DNA of 64,000 nt, from NCBI RefSeq assembly GCF_008807075.1, contig NZ_CP035632.1:1178001-1242000 (forward strand), in the 5' to 3' direction. The notes below the pieces were generated by a model. That model was not told the DNA's origin. It saw only the letters and a program-made list of their open reading frames with translations, and did no database searches. Origin of the DNA: Synechococcus sp. RSCCF101 (GTDB lineage Bacteria > Cyanobacteriota > Cyanobacteriia > PCC-6307 > Cyanobiaceae). Numbering within the stretch: position 1 is the stretch's first letter; every line of letters starts with the position of its first letter. The position numbers were made by a program, and so were the translations under genes. Positions 43,530 to 56,300 of the stretch are shown one piece after another.

Positions 43530-44270
43530 TCACTGGAGCATGTAGCCCACACCGCGAACGGTGTGGATGAGGGGCGCAAGCTCGGGGCGCTCGAGCTTCT
43601 TGCGCAGATAGCGGATGTACACCTCCAGAAGGTTCGGATCGCCGAAGAAGTTGTCTCCCCAGACGGCGTGGAGGATCTGCAGACGTTCCTGCACCTGTCC
43701 CTGATGGCGCATCAAGTGAAGCAACAGGTCGTATTCCTTCACGGTGAGCTTCACCAGCCTGCCGGCTCTGTTCACCACGCGTGAGGCCGTGTTGATGGTG
43801 AGGTCTCTGCAGCGCAGGTCATCACCGGCGACATCGCGCTGACCCATGCGGGATCGGCGGCTCCAGACCCGCAGGCGAGCCAGCAGTTCCTCGAAGGCAA
43901 ACGGGCGCGCCAGCACATCATCCGCACCGGCATTGAGATAGCCCACCCGTTCGGATACCTCGGCTCCGCGAGCCAGGCAGATCAACGGCGTAGGCAGGCC
44001 ACGCTCACGCACCTGCTGCAGCAGATCCACCACATCCTGCTGGTGCGCTGGGGAGTCGCGTCCAGGCACGTTGATCAGGGCCGCAAAGGGGCGTCGCTGC
44101 TGGAGCAGATCCGGGAGATCCACTGGAGTCGGCACTTCCAGAACCGACCAGTGGGATGCCTCGAGGGTCTTGAGCAGCAACACGCCCTCGTCAGCCTCTC
44201 CCGGCAACACAGCGAGGGGCTGGCTTGGCTCAGCCGCGGGAGGAGGTGCAGCCAATGCTGAAGAAGGCAC
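43530..44270 (-). CDS. Winged-helix response regulator with degenerate receiver domain
   Basis: A 246-residue OmpR/PhoB-type regulator. The C-terminal DNA-binding domain is normal (TVKEYDLLLHLMRHQGQV, ILHAVWGDNFFGDPNLLEVY, YIRYLRKKLERPE, IHTVRGVGYMLQ). The receiver-like half lacks the phosphorylation residues: the acidic pair after the first strand is replaced (LAVLPGEADEG), the phospho-acceptor position in FAALINVPGRD is not Asp, and the usual KPF is RPF (LARPFAFEELLARL). It should therefore act without classical phosphorylation. No kinase gene is adjacent. It lies downstream of the giant repeat gene on the same strand, behind a terminator. Confidence 0.88.
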   Translation of the reverse strand: MPSSALAAPPPAAEPSQPLAVLPGEADEGVLLLKTLEASHWSVLEVPTPVDLPDLLQQRRPFAALINVPGRDSPAHQQDVVDLLQQVRERGLPTPLICLARGAEVSERVGYLNAGADDVLARPFAFEELLARLRVWSRRSRMGQRDVAGDDLRCRDLTINTASRVVNRAGRLVKLTVKEYDLLLHLMRHQGQVQERLQILHAVWGDNFFGDPNLLEVYIRYLRKKLERPELAPLIHTVRGVGYMLQ

Positions 44271-44284
44271 GGCTCCATGGTCGC

Positions 44285-44311
44285 AAAAAAGGGCCGCCCT
44301 CCGGGCGGCCC
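44285..44311 (-). terminator. Rho-independent terminator of the giant repeat gene
   Basis: On the minus strand GGGCCGCCC and GGGCGGCCC form a perfect 9 bp GC-only stem with a 3-base loop, followed by TTTTTT. It starts 49 bp after the stop of the giant gene and just before the response-regulator start. Confidence 0.92.
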
Positions 44312-44359
44312 TGCTGATCCGGAGGAGCGGCCTGGGCCTCCTCCCACCACTGCATGGAA

Positions 44360-47300
44360 TCAGGCGTAGTCGTGGCCGGCGGTCTCGTGGGGTGGGATCA
44401 CATCGAGAGCATCGGCTTCCACCGTGTCGTGCCCCGGCAGGCTCTCCGCTTCCAGCGCGAGCAGGTCCTCGGCATGGAAGGTCTCCAGGCTGGGATCGGC
44501 GTCGAGATCCACATCGGAGCTCTCCTCTCCGATGCTGTGCTCACCGTTGACGAGATACTCGGTCTGAATCTCCGCCACGGCGTCGTCAGACACCGTGGTC
44601 GGATCCTCAGGCGTCTCAAGGCTGCTCAGCCCGGCATCGCCGTCCTGAAGCAGGAGCGGGTTCGCCAGGGCCTCTTCCAGAGCCGACGCCAGTTCCACAT
44701 CAGCCACAGTGCCATCGGCGGACACGTCGAAAGCGGGCGACTCCAGCTCCGCAGCCAGATCTCCAGAGCCATCCTCCGTCTCGCCGGGGAGATCCGTCTC
44801 TGCGACGAGTGGCTCATCGAGGTCCGTCTCAGGGGTGCCGGAGGGCGTTTCCGACTCCTCGACCAACTCAGCAGACTCCACTGGGTCCGTCTCGACGAGA
44901 CGATCCATGACCGACTCCGGCAGCTGGGCCAGGGCGGTGTCCAGGGCCTCTGGGGTGAGGGCCGGGCCGGCAGGCTCACTGAGCCCTGGATCCGCCGCAT
45001 CTGAGGCGACGGCTTCAGCGGCAGCCGACTCACTGCTGGCCAGCGCTTCGTTGAGGGCCTGATCCACGGGGGCCAGTTCCTCAACGCTGATCTCTCCCTC
45101 TGCGAGAGCCTGGAGGCTGGCGGTGAGCGGGTTGAGCTGTGACGCATCGAGTGCACCGCTGCCGACACTGTGAAGCACCTGAGCGAAGGAGCCCTGGGTG
45201 AGGGACTGAACCGCACTGATGGCATCCACGGCCTCATCCATCACTTCGATGTCTGCGATGGAGGCCTGCAGGGCGTCCTGGCTGGCCGTCATGAAGGCCA
45301 GAACGGCACTGTCGCTGGTGGTGGTGAGGGAGAGTGCCTCGCCGGTCTGGCTCAGGACCGTGGGGTCGGCCAGATCAACCGGGGCAGAAGTGCTGTCGGA
45401 TGTGCTGACCAGCGTGTCCGACAGAGCGGAGAAGGCGTCGTAGGACACAGCCGCTTCAGTGCTGCCGGTTTCGGCGGAAGCAATCTCGGAGAGCTGAACG
45501 GCGGCCGTCATCACGGATGCGGCCGCAATGAGACCCTCTACGCCATTGACCATGGGATCAAGGCTGGTCAGCGAGCGATCGCTCTTGATGTCGAGCGCCG
45601 CCTTGAGACGTGCCTCAGCCTCGTCCAGAGATTCACCCTTCTCCAGACGTGGTTGCAGCAGGCTGGTCAGTGGTGTCACCACAGAAGCGCCGGCCGGGCC
45701 GTACAGATTGATGTCGTATGAGAGACCGGTCTCGGTGTCGGTGCCACCGGTCTGCACCGCCCTTGCTTCACCGAGTGTGAAGGAGCCGTCGTCGTTGACG
45801 TCGAGCTGGGATAGAGAAGCAAACCACTGCAGGGCACCTGTGGTGTCAGTTGAACCGATGAACTCACTCGCTTCCAGAACCCCGTCCAGGTCAGCATCCA
45901 GATAGAGCGAGGCGTCAGCAATCGGGCCGTCAATGGTGCCGGTGCGGTTGGATAGCAATACATCATCGGTGTTCACCGTGACACCATCGGTATCAATGAT
46001 GAACGTGTCATCCGAGGCGTCAGTGTAGCTGACAGTCAGAGTGTAATCGTCGCCACCTGACCCACCAGGTCCACTGAGAGTGATGCCATCGTAGTTCTCA
46101 CCTCGAATCACGATGAAGTCATCCACCCCGCCAGCATTGAAGTCCCTGATGAAGTCAACATCTGTGCTGCTGCCCTCACCTTTGATGAAGGTGAACCAGT
46201 CGGTGCTACGCGTCCCCGAACCGGGATCGCCAAACATCTCATCACTGCCAGTGCCACCGACGATCTGATCCTTTCCGCTGCCACCGGTAATGACATCGTC
46301 ACCGGAGAGGCCAAGGATGATGTCATCGCCAGCATCACCATTGATCGTGTCGTCCACTCCCGACCGTCCTATCAGAAGATCAGAGAAGCCTGAGCCATTG
46401 AGAGTACCTTCATCATAGTTGATCTCAACATCGGCCTCGAAGTTCGGGGTGGCCACAGCCGCGACGCTGTAGGTGAAGGCACCTTCAATCCCGCCAGTAC
46501 CACCATCGAAGGTGAAGACAACGTCGGAGCCGTTCTTGACCACAGTTCCTTCAACAGCATTGCTGAGACCCAGGATCGTGGGATCTGTAATAGAGCGGAA
46601 CGTGTCGTTCGCCAGGAGGGCCCACTCAGGGATGCGCAGCGTTGAGCCATCAGACGTGATGTCCTGGTTGGTCTCAATCCGTACGTTACGGATCACATCT
46701 TTCGTTCCTTCAAGATCGATGGAGAGATCAAGAGACTCCGTAGCCCGATCTCCATCCTCATCAACGATTTCATAGCCGTAGGACGAAGTGAAGGAGTCTG
46801 AGATGTCGTCTGTCGGGGTGAACACATACTGGCCTCGATCGGGTCCAGTGAATTGAACGGTGAGGGTGCCCCCGATACCGTCATTGGGATCAGCATCAGG
46901 AATGGTGATCTTCCCGTCAGCGTCGACATCTGCGATGGTGTAGACATCACCGGTTGCGGTATCGGTGATCGAGACCAGATCACCAGGAAGATCCGTACCG
47001 AGATAAGCCTTGGCGGTTTCCGTAGGGTCACTGGTGAGAATCTCGGCCTGAACAGGCTGAGAGGAAACCAGCGCCACCAGGGTGTCCTGAAGCTGAGACA
47101 CATCCTCCACAATGATCGCTTCAGCATCCTTACCTTCGCCTCCGAACTCATAGGCGATGTTGTCCAGGAATCCCTTGGCGGTGGTGTTGCCCGCAAGGGC
47201 CTCGGAGATACCCAGCGAGTAGTAGGTCATCTCCTGAGACTCCAGGAAACGAGCCCAGGCTTCCTGCTCACTGATGTTGCCACCACTGCTGGTATTGGTG

Positions 47301-50300
47301 ATGCCGTCGCTGCCGGTTGTCACGCTGACGGTTCCCTGACCGCCGTAGTTCGCCGTGGGCCAGGACTCACTCTCATTCGGCTCGCCATCGGAGATGAAGT
47401 AGCCGATGTTGGCGAAGTCGGGATCAAAGCCCGTGTTATTGAGAGTGTCCTGAGCCTCGAGCAGCGGAGCGTCGTAGTTGGTTCGGCCACCAGCATCCAA
47501 ACCAATGATCACATCCTTGGCCTCGGCAGCGGTGTACCAGGACTGGCCACCAACGGTGATCAGGTCAGCATCACGACCACTCCGTTGGCTGAACTCAATG
47601 ATCTGAACATTCAGATCGGCCGAATCGGTGTACTGCGACTCGTACTGATCCAGGACCTCCAGCAGTGCATTCTTGAGCAGATCAAAGCGGACAGCATCGG
47701 GGAAGTCAGTGGAGAACTCCATGCTTCCAGTCACATCCACCAGCAGCTGCAGGTTGGTGCCGCGTGGTTCGGCCGTGCCTGTGTTGGTGAGATTGGGAGC
47801 GAAGGGGCCGGAGTCCTCGATCAACAGCAGTTCGCCGTTGCCGAGATCCAGGCCGGAACTGACGGCGAAGTCTCCATCGGCATCGCCCAGCGTCTGAGTC
47901 ACCAGCAAGCTGTTGGGAATCTGGGTCTTGAGCGCCGCCTCATCGTCAGACGAGGCGTTGCTGTGCCAGATGTTGTAAGGATTGGAGGCTGCGTCGCCGG
48001 GATCAACGGTGCCACCAGCCTCGTCGTCCTTGTACTGGAAGGTGATGATGCCCGTGGAGGAGTCCACATCGATGGTGAAGACATCGACTGATTCCGTGGT
48101 CCCTCCGGCATCCACCTGCAGCTCGGCACTGCCGGTGATCAGACCTGTCTGGGCATCCTGGTTGAGAACAATCTCGTTGCCCTTACCATCCGCCTTGAAG
48201 GAGTCAAGGATGAAGAGGCCCGAGAGCACGTTGTCGCCAACAAGCTCGAGGTCGTAGCTGACCGGTGTACCGGGCAGATCGGCACCCGGATTGTCGACAC
48301 CAGGCTGGCTGAAGGCCGGGCTCACATTGAGAGTGGCTGAATAAACACCATCGAAGACAGAGAGTTCGGACTCATCCAGAGCTGCATTCTCGCCGTTGAG
48401 AGCCGTGGGGTCGGGATCGGCAACCTGGGGTCCGTCATCTCCGAACTTGATCTGATGGCCGAGATCAAGATCCTTCTCGGTAACACCCTTGTCACCATCC
48501 GCGTCGGTGTCGGTCACCGTGACGGTCAGACTGACCTTGCCGTCACCAAGAACGGCAAGGTCGTTGATGTAAGAACCGGAGTATTCGTCCTGGCTGGCAT
48601 GATCAACGGCCGCCACCTGGCTGAGGGTGAGGGTGTCGTTGGTGTCATCCAGCGTGAGGGTGAACACCGTGCCACTCGTAGTGGCACCCGTGATGACATC
48701 ACCGTTCTGAGTCAGCGTGATCGCCTCACCACCACTGGTGAGGCCCGAATCAACACTCGGGCTGGCCAGTTTCAGAGCGTGACTGATGTCCCGGCCTCCG
48801 GCGCCATCGGCACCGAGGTCCGATGGATCAACCGTGTAGAAGTCCGCCAGGTTCACGGTCGCCACAGTCGAAGAAGGGTTCGTGTCCTCTCCCAGTTCAG
48901 CACCCACAAAGTTGCCACCGGTGAGACCGCCATCGAAGGTGAGCAGAGCGGTCTGGTCATCAAGAGTGAGGCCGGGCTGGTTGGGTCCGTCATCGGTGAA
49001 CGAAATGTTCCCGCTCAGATCGATCGTGTCCGTCGCCACGTCGCCATCGGCGTCCGTCAGCGTTCCCTTCAGCAGCACCGCATCCGCAACGCCAAGACCC
49101 GTCACATCCGTGTCGAACGACGGGCTGTCGTTCGTGTCGCTGCGACCGTGCTCCACAGCACGCCGCTGATCCAGCGTCACCGCTCCCGTCGATGCATCCA
49201 CGCTCAGCGTGAACACCAGGTCGTCGCTCGTCTCCGTACGGCCTTCGATCACGCCGCCGGCCGTCTCGCTCAGTTCCACAACCTCACCGGTCGCCACATC
49301 CACAACTGACGTCGTGGCATTGCTTCCAACCTCCAGGTCGTAGGTCACCTCCGGTGCAGGGCTTCCCTGATCCGCTCCGGGCAGTTCGCTCGTCACGGTG
49401 AACAGGCTTCCTGCTCCCTCGGTGTCCGTCGTCGTTCCGCCTTCGTTGCCGCCGCTCAGTCCGCCGTCGTCGGTCTGCAGCAGACCACCTCCCAGCGTCA
49501 GATCCAGAACCGGTCCGTCATCGGTGAACTTGATGTTCCCGCTCAGATCGATCGTGTCCGTCGCCACGTCGCCATCGGCGTCCGTCAGCGTTCCCTTCAG
49601 CAGCACCGCATCCGCAACGCCAAGACCCGTCACATCCGTGTCGAACGACGGGCTGTCGTTCGTGTCGCTGCGACCGTGCTCCACAGCACGCCGCTGATCC
49701 AGCGTCACCGCTCCCGTCGATGCATCCACGCTCAGCGTGAACACCAGGTCGTCGCTCGTCTCCGTACGGCCTTCGATCACGCCGCCGGCCGTCTCGCTCA
49801 GTTCCACAACCTCACCGGTCGCCACATCCACAACTGACGTCGTGGCATTGCTTCCAACCTCCAGGTCGTAGGTCACCTCCGGTGCAGGGCTTCCCTGATC
49901 CGCTCCGGGCAGTTCGCTCGTCACGGTGAACAGGCTTCCTGCTCCCTCGGTGTCCGTCGTCGTTCCGCCTTCGTTGCCGCCGCTCAGTCCGCCGTCGTCG
50001 GTCTGCAGCAGACCACCTCCCAGCGTCAGATCCAGAACCGGTCCGTCATCGGTGAACTTGATGTTCCCGCTCAGATCGATCGTGTCCGTCGCCACGTCGC
50101 CATCGGCGTCCGTCAGCGTTCCCTTCAGCAGCACCGCATCCGCAACGCCAAGACCCGTCACATCCGTGTCGAACGACGGGCTGTCGTTCGTGTCGCTGCG
50201 ACCGTGCTCCACAGCACGCCGCTGATCCAGCGTCACCGCTCCCGTCGATGCATCCACGCTCAGCGTGAACACCAGGTCGTCGCTCGTCTCCGTACGGCCT

Positions 50301-53300
50301 TCGATCACGCCGCCGGCCGTCTCGCTCAGTTCCACAACCTCACCGGTCGCCACATCCACAACTGACGTCGTGGCATTGCTTCCAACCTCCAGGTCGTAGG
50401 TCACCTCCGGTGCAGGGCTTCCCTGATCCGCTCCGGGCAGTTCGCTCGTCACGGTGAACAGGCTTCCTGCTCCCTCGGTGTCCGTCGTCGTTCCGCCTTC
50501 GTTGCCGCCGCTCAGTCCGCCGTCGTCGGTCTGCAGCAGACCACCTCCCAGCGTCAGATCCAGAACCGGTCCGTCATCGGTGAACTTGATGTTCCCGCTC
50601 AGATCGATCGTGTCCGTCGCCACGTCGCCATCGGCGTCCGTCAGCGTTCCCTTCAGCAGCACCGCATCCGCAACGCCAAGACCCGTCACATCCGTGTCGA
50701 ACGACGGGCTGTCGTTCGTGTCGCTGCGACCGTGCTCCACAGCACGCCGCTGATCCAGCGTCACCGCTCCCGTCGATGCATCCACGCTCAGCGTGAACAC
50801 CAGGTCGTCGCTCGTCTCCGTACGGCCTTCGATCACGCCGCCGGCCGTCTCGCTCAGTTCCACAACCTCACCGGTCGCCACATCCACAACTGACGTCGTG
50901 GCATTGCTTCCAACCTCCAGGTCGTAGGTCACCTCCGGTGCAGGGCTTCCCTGGTCCGCTCCGGGCAGTTCGCTCGTCACGGTGAACAGGCTTCCTGCTC
51001 CCTCGGTGTCCGTCGTCGTTCCGCCTTCGTTGCCGCCGCTCAGTCCGCCGTCGTCGGTCTGCAGCAGACCACCTCCCAGCGTCAGATCCAGAACCGGTCC
51101 GTCATCGGTGAACTTGATGTTCCCGCTCAGATCGATCGTGTCCGTCGCCACGTCGCCATCGGCGTCCGTCAGCGTTCCCTTCAGCAGCACCGCATCCGCA
51201 ACGCCAAGACCCGTCACATCCGTGTCGAACGACGGGCTGTCGTTCGTGTCGCTGCGACCGTGCTCCACAGCACGCCGCTGATCCAGCGTCACCGCTCCCG
51301 TCGATGCATCCACGCTCAGCGTGAACACCAGGTCGTCGCTCGTCTCCGTACGGCCTTCGATCACGCCGCCGGCCGTCTCGCTCAGTTCCACAACCTCACC
51401 GGTCGCCACATCCACAACTGACGTCGTGGCATTGCTTCCAACCTCCAGGTCGTAGGTCACCTCCGGTGCAGGGCTTCCCTGATCCGCTCCGGGCAGTTCG
51501 CTCGTCACGGTGAACAGGCTTCCTGCTCCCTCGGTGTCCGTCGTCGTTCCGCCTTCGTTGCCGCCGCTCAGTCCGCCGTCGTCGGTCTGCAGCAGACCAC
51601 CTCCCAGCGTCAGATCCAGAACCGGTCCGTCATCGGTGAACTTGATGTTCCCGCTCAGATCGATCGTGTCCGTCGCCACGTCGCCATCGGCGTCCGTCAG
51701 CGTTCCCTTCAGCAGCACCGCATCCGCAACGCCAAGACCCGTCACATCCGTGTCGAACGACGGGCTGTCGTTCGTGTCGCTGCGACCGTGCTCCACAGCA
51801 CGCCGCTGATCCAGCGTCACCGCTCCCGTCGATGCATCCACGCTCAGCGTGAACACCAGGTCGTCGCTCGTCTCCGTACGGCCTTCGATCACGCCGCCGG
51901 CCGTCTCGCTCAGTTCCACAACCTCACCGGTCGCCACATCCTCAAGCGTCGTTGTGGTGCTCGTTCCCAGAACCAGGTCGTACTCCACTGCCGGGTCGTT
52001 CTCAGCGCCATCGGCGCCAAACTCAGCGGTGACGGTGAAGAGGCTTCCAGCGCCCTCTGTGTCCGTCGTGGTCCCGCCTTCGTTGCCGCCGCTCAGTCCG
52101 CCGTCGTCGGTCTGCAACAGACCGCCTCCGAGCGTCAGATCCAGAACCGGTCCATCATCGGCAAACAGCAGATTGCTGCCGATCTCGGTGGAGACGTCCT
52201 CCTTGACCACATCCCCATCGCTGTCGGTGAGAGTCACCACAGCCGAAAGCGTGATCAGACCAGACAGATTCACCTGATCGCTGGGGAAGCCCGTCGCCGG
52301 ATCGTTGGGAGCCGCGGGGTCGGTCTGAGCAGTCAGCTGGGTGATGGCAGCGGACTGGGTCAGGGTCACCTCACCCGTGGTGTCATCGGTCACCGCGATG
52401 GTGAAGGACACATCGGCGCTGGGGGCGGAGGCGTCAAAGGCGCTATCGGTCGAGCCATAGATGGTGCTGCCGTCAGCACTGAGGAACAGGTAGATGGGGT
52501 CATCGCTGCTCTCCTCGGTCAGGCCAGAACTCACCAGGCCTGTACTGGGGTCGGGATCAACACTCAGGCTCAGCGCAAACTCGGCTGCATCCTTCTCGCC
52601 AGCGGCATCGGCGCCGTAGCGCTCAGTGATGGCCGCTTCGAACGCCACTTCATAGCTGGCGGAATCAGACGCGGGGAAGCCGCCTGTGAAGTTGCCATCA
52701 CTGGGGACAGCCGCAGCATCCGCGGTGGTGATCGCAAGACCACTGATGTCGACCACTCCGACATCGGCTTTCGGTCCATCGTCAGCGAATGAGAGGTTGA
52801 CGCCGATGTCCGTTTCAACGTCGTTTGCCTCTGAATCGCCGTCGCTGTCGGTCACCGTCACCGTTGCAGCCAGGGTCACCAGGCCGGCCAGAGTCACCTG
52901 ATCACTGGGGAAGCCGCTGGTGGGGTCGTTGGGGTTGGTCGGGTCGGTTTGTGCCGTGGGCTGTGTGATTGCAGCTTTCTGGGTCAGAGTCACCTGCCCA
53001 GTGGCGGCATCGGTCACTTGAACCGTGAAGGCTTCGTCACCCGATGGTGCGTCGGCGTCGAACGTGTCGTCGGTGGAGCCATAAATCGTGCTGCCGTCGC
53101 TTCTGAGGAACAGATAGATCGGGTCGTCGCCGCTCTCCTCAGTCAGACCGGAATCGACAAGGCCGGTCTGCGGATCGGGATCCGCACCCAGCTTCAGCTC
53201 GAAGCCGGCCGCATCCTTCTCGCCGTCAGCGTCAGCACCGAAGCGCTCAGTCACTGCGGCTTCGAAGGCCGTCTCGTAGATGGCGAAATCAGTGGCCGGG

Positions 53301-56300
53301 AAACCGCCGGTGTAATTGCCGTCGGAGCCAACAGCAGCGGCATCGGACGTGGTCACATCCAGTCCGGTGATATCCACATCACCAACCTCAGCCTTCGGAC
53401 CGTCGTCAGCGAACAGAAGATTACCGCCGATCTCAGTGGAGAGGTCATCACTCACCGAGTCACCGTCTGCGTCAACAACGCTCACCGTGGCCAGGAGGGT
53501 GACAAGACCCGCCAGATCCACTTGGTCCGTTGGGACTGTTGCAGCGGGATTGGCCGGAGATGCATCTTTGCGGCCGTGGGTCAGTGCAGCCTTCTGGGTG
53601 AGCTTGACAGTTCCCTTGTCGCTGTCAGTCACCTCAACGGTGAAGGACTGCTCAGCACCAGGGGCGTTGGGATCAAACCCTTGGTCGGTCGAACCGTAGA
53701 TGGTGGTTCCATCGCCGCTGAGGAACAGATAGATGGGGTCATCGCCCGTCTCCTCGGTCAGACCCGAATCCACAAGACCAGTCTGAGGATCAGGGTCAAC
53801 GCTGATGCTCAGAGCAAAGTCTCCGACCTCAAGCTGCCCGGCACCGTCCGTTCCATAGAGTTCGGTCGTGGAGGCCTCAAACGCGGCCTCATAGTCCACG
53901 GAGTCGGTGGCAGGGAATCCACCGGTGTAATTGCCATCCGCTCCGATGGCGGCTGCATCAGAAGTTGTCAGCTCAAGCCCAGTGATATCGATCGCGCCAG
54001 ATTCGACCGACGGGCCGTCATCGCCGACCAACAGCGCTTCCTGGCCGATGTCAATGCTCTGGGTGGCAGTGTCTCCATCAGAGTCAACAACCGTTTTGGT
54101 GACAATGAGCTGGTTCTCGAGCGCCGTCTTGATCGCTTCCTCGTCATCCGCATCCGTTGCATCCGAATGCCAGATGTTCGCCGGGTCTGTTTGATCGCTG
54201 TACTCGAATGTCACAACACCAGCGTTGTCGACCGAGATCTCAAAGATGCGTTCTCCGCGGATGGAACCAGGCGTATTCCGGAACACAACACCGGAAACAG
54301 TTCCATCGCCGTTGTCGACCAGGTCGATGGATGCTCCCTTGCCGGGGTCCGTCGTTGGGTCGGTGGGATCACCTTCGCTCGGATCGAGAATGAACAGACC
54401 CGAACGAGCATCCGCTCCGCTGAACGACACCGCATAGGTCGTCTCACCAGCAGCATCAGCTCCGTAGGACTCAACACCAAAGACGCTCGAGAGATCGAGT
54501 GTGGCGCTGTAGACGCCGTCATCCGACAGTGCCGACTCGTCCAGAGTCGCCACGGCATCCAGCGCGCCTGCATTGGCGATCTTCGGACCGTCATCGGCAA
54601 ACTTCAGGTTCCCGCCGATCTGCGTCGTCAGGTCCTCCGTCACCACATCGCCGTCGCTGTCGGTGATCGTCACCGTCGCGGACAGCGCCACCTGACCGGC
54701 CAGATCCACCTGGTCGCTCGGGAACACCGCATTCGGATCACTCGGATCCGTATCCACACGATCGTGCGTCAACGCTGCGTTCTGCGTCAGCGTCACCGTC
54801 CCCTTGTCGCTGTCCGTCACCTCAACCGTGAACGACGACGCTCCGGGCGCTGACACATCAAACGCCGCATCCGTCGAGCCATACACCGTCTGGCCATCCG
54901 CACTCACGAACAGATAGATCGGCGCATCTGGACTTCCCTCCTCCGTCAGACCCGAATCGATCAGACCAGACGCATTCGGCGTGCCCGTCAGGCTCAGCTC
55001 GAAATCATCCGCATCCTTGCTCGCTCCAGCATCGTCATCCGCTCCATAGCTCTCGATCACAGCGTCCTCGAACGCCACCTCGTAATCCGAGCTGTCGCTC
55101 GCCGGGAAGCCACCATCGAAGTTGCCGGCATCCGCCGCCGCATCCGATGTCGTCACACCCAGATCGCTGATGTCGATCGCAGCAACGTCATCCACCGCAG
55201 GACCGTCATCGGCAAACTTCAGGTTCCCGCCGATCTGCGTCGTCAGGTCCTCCGTCACCACATCGCCGTCGCTGTCGGTGATCGTCACCGTCGCGGACAG
55301 CGCCACCTGACCGGCCAGATCCACCTGGTCGCTCGGGAACACCGCATTCGGATCACTCGGATCCGTATCCACACGATCGTGCGTCAACGCTGCGTTCTGC
55401 GTCAGCGTCACCGTCCCCTTGTCGCTGTCCGTCACCTCAACCGTGAACGACGACGCTCCGGGCGCTGACACATCAAACGCCGCATCCGTCGAGCCATACA
55501 CCGTCTGGCCATCCGCACTCACGAACAGATAGATCGGCGCATCTGGACTTCCCTCCTCCGTCAGACCCGAATCGATCAGACCAGACGCATTCGGCGTGCC
55601 CGTCAGGCTCAGCTCGAAATCATCCGCATCCTTGCTCGCTCCAGCATCGTCATCCGCTCCATAGCTCTCGATCACAGCGTCCTCGAACGCCACCTCGTAA
55701 TCCGAGCTGTCGCTCGCCGGGAAGCCACCATCGAAGTTGCCGGCATCCGCCGCCGCATCCGATGTCGTCACACCCAGATCGCTGATGTCGATCGCAGCAA
55801 CGTCATCCACCGCAGGACCGTCATCGGCAAACTTCAGGTTCCCGCCGATCTGCGTCGTCAGGTCCTCCGTCACCACATCGCCGTCGCTGTCGGTGATCGT
55901 CACCGTCGCGGACAGCGCCACCTGACCGGCCAGATCCACCTGGTCGCTCGGGAACACCGCATTCGGATCACTCGGATCCGTATCCACACGATCGTGCGTC
56001 AACGCTGCGTTCTGCGTCAGCGTCACCGTCCCCTTGTCGCTGTCCGTCACCTCAACCGTGAACGACGACGCTCCGGGCGCTGACACATCAAACGCCGCAT
56101 CCGTCGAGCCATACACCGTCTGGCCATCCGCACTCACGAACAGATAGATCGGCGCATCTGGACTTCCCTCCTCCGTCAGACCCGAATCGATCAGACCAGA
56201 CGCATTCGGCGTGCCCGTCAGGCTCAGCTCGAAATCATCCGCATCCTTGCTCGCTCCAGCATCGTCATCCGCTCCATAGCTCTCGATCACAGCGTCCTCG

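Noticed and set aside
1-44000. Insertion sequences, prophage or integrative element
   Set aside because: I saw no transposase, integrase, terminal inverted repeats or att-like duplication at the single tRNA gene (20662-20746).
52949-54853. 634-codon plus-strand frame opposite the giant repeat gene
   Set aside because: It is antisense to repeats with strongly biased codons, contains repeats itself only because the coding strand does, and has no domain. The short plus-strand frames at 615 and 528 bp intervals are rejected for the same reason.
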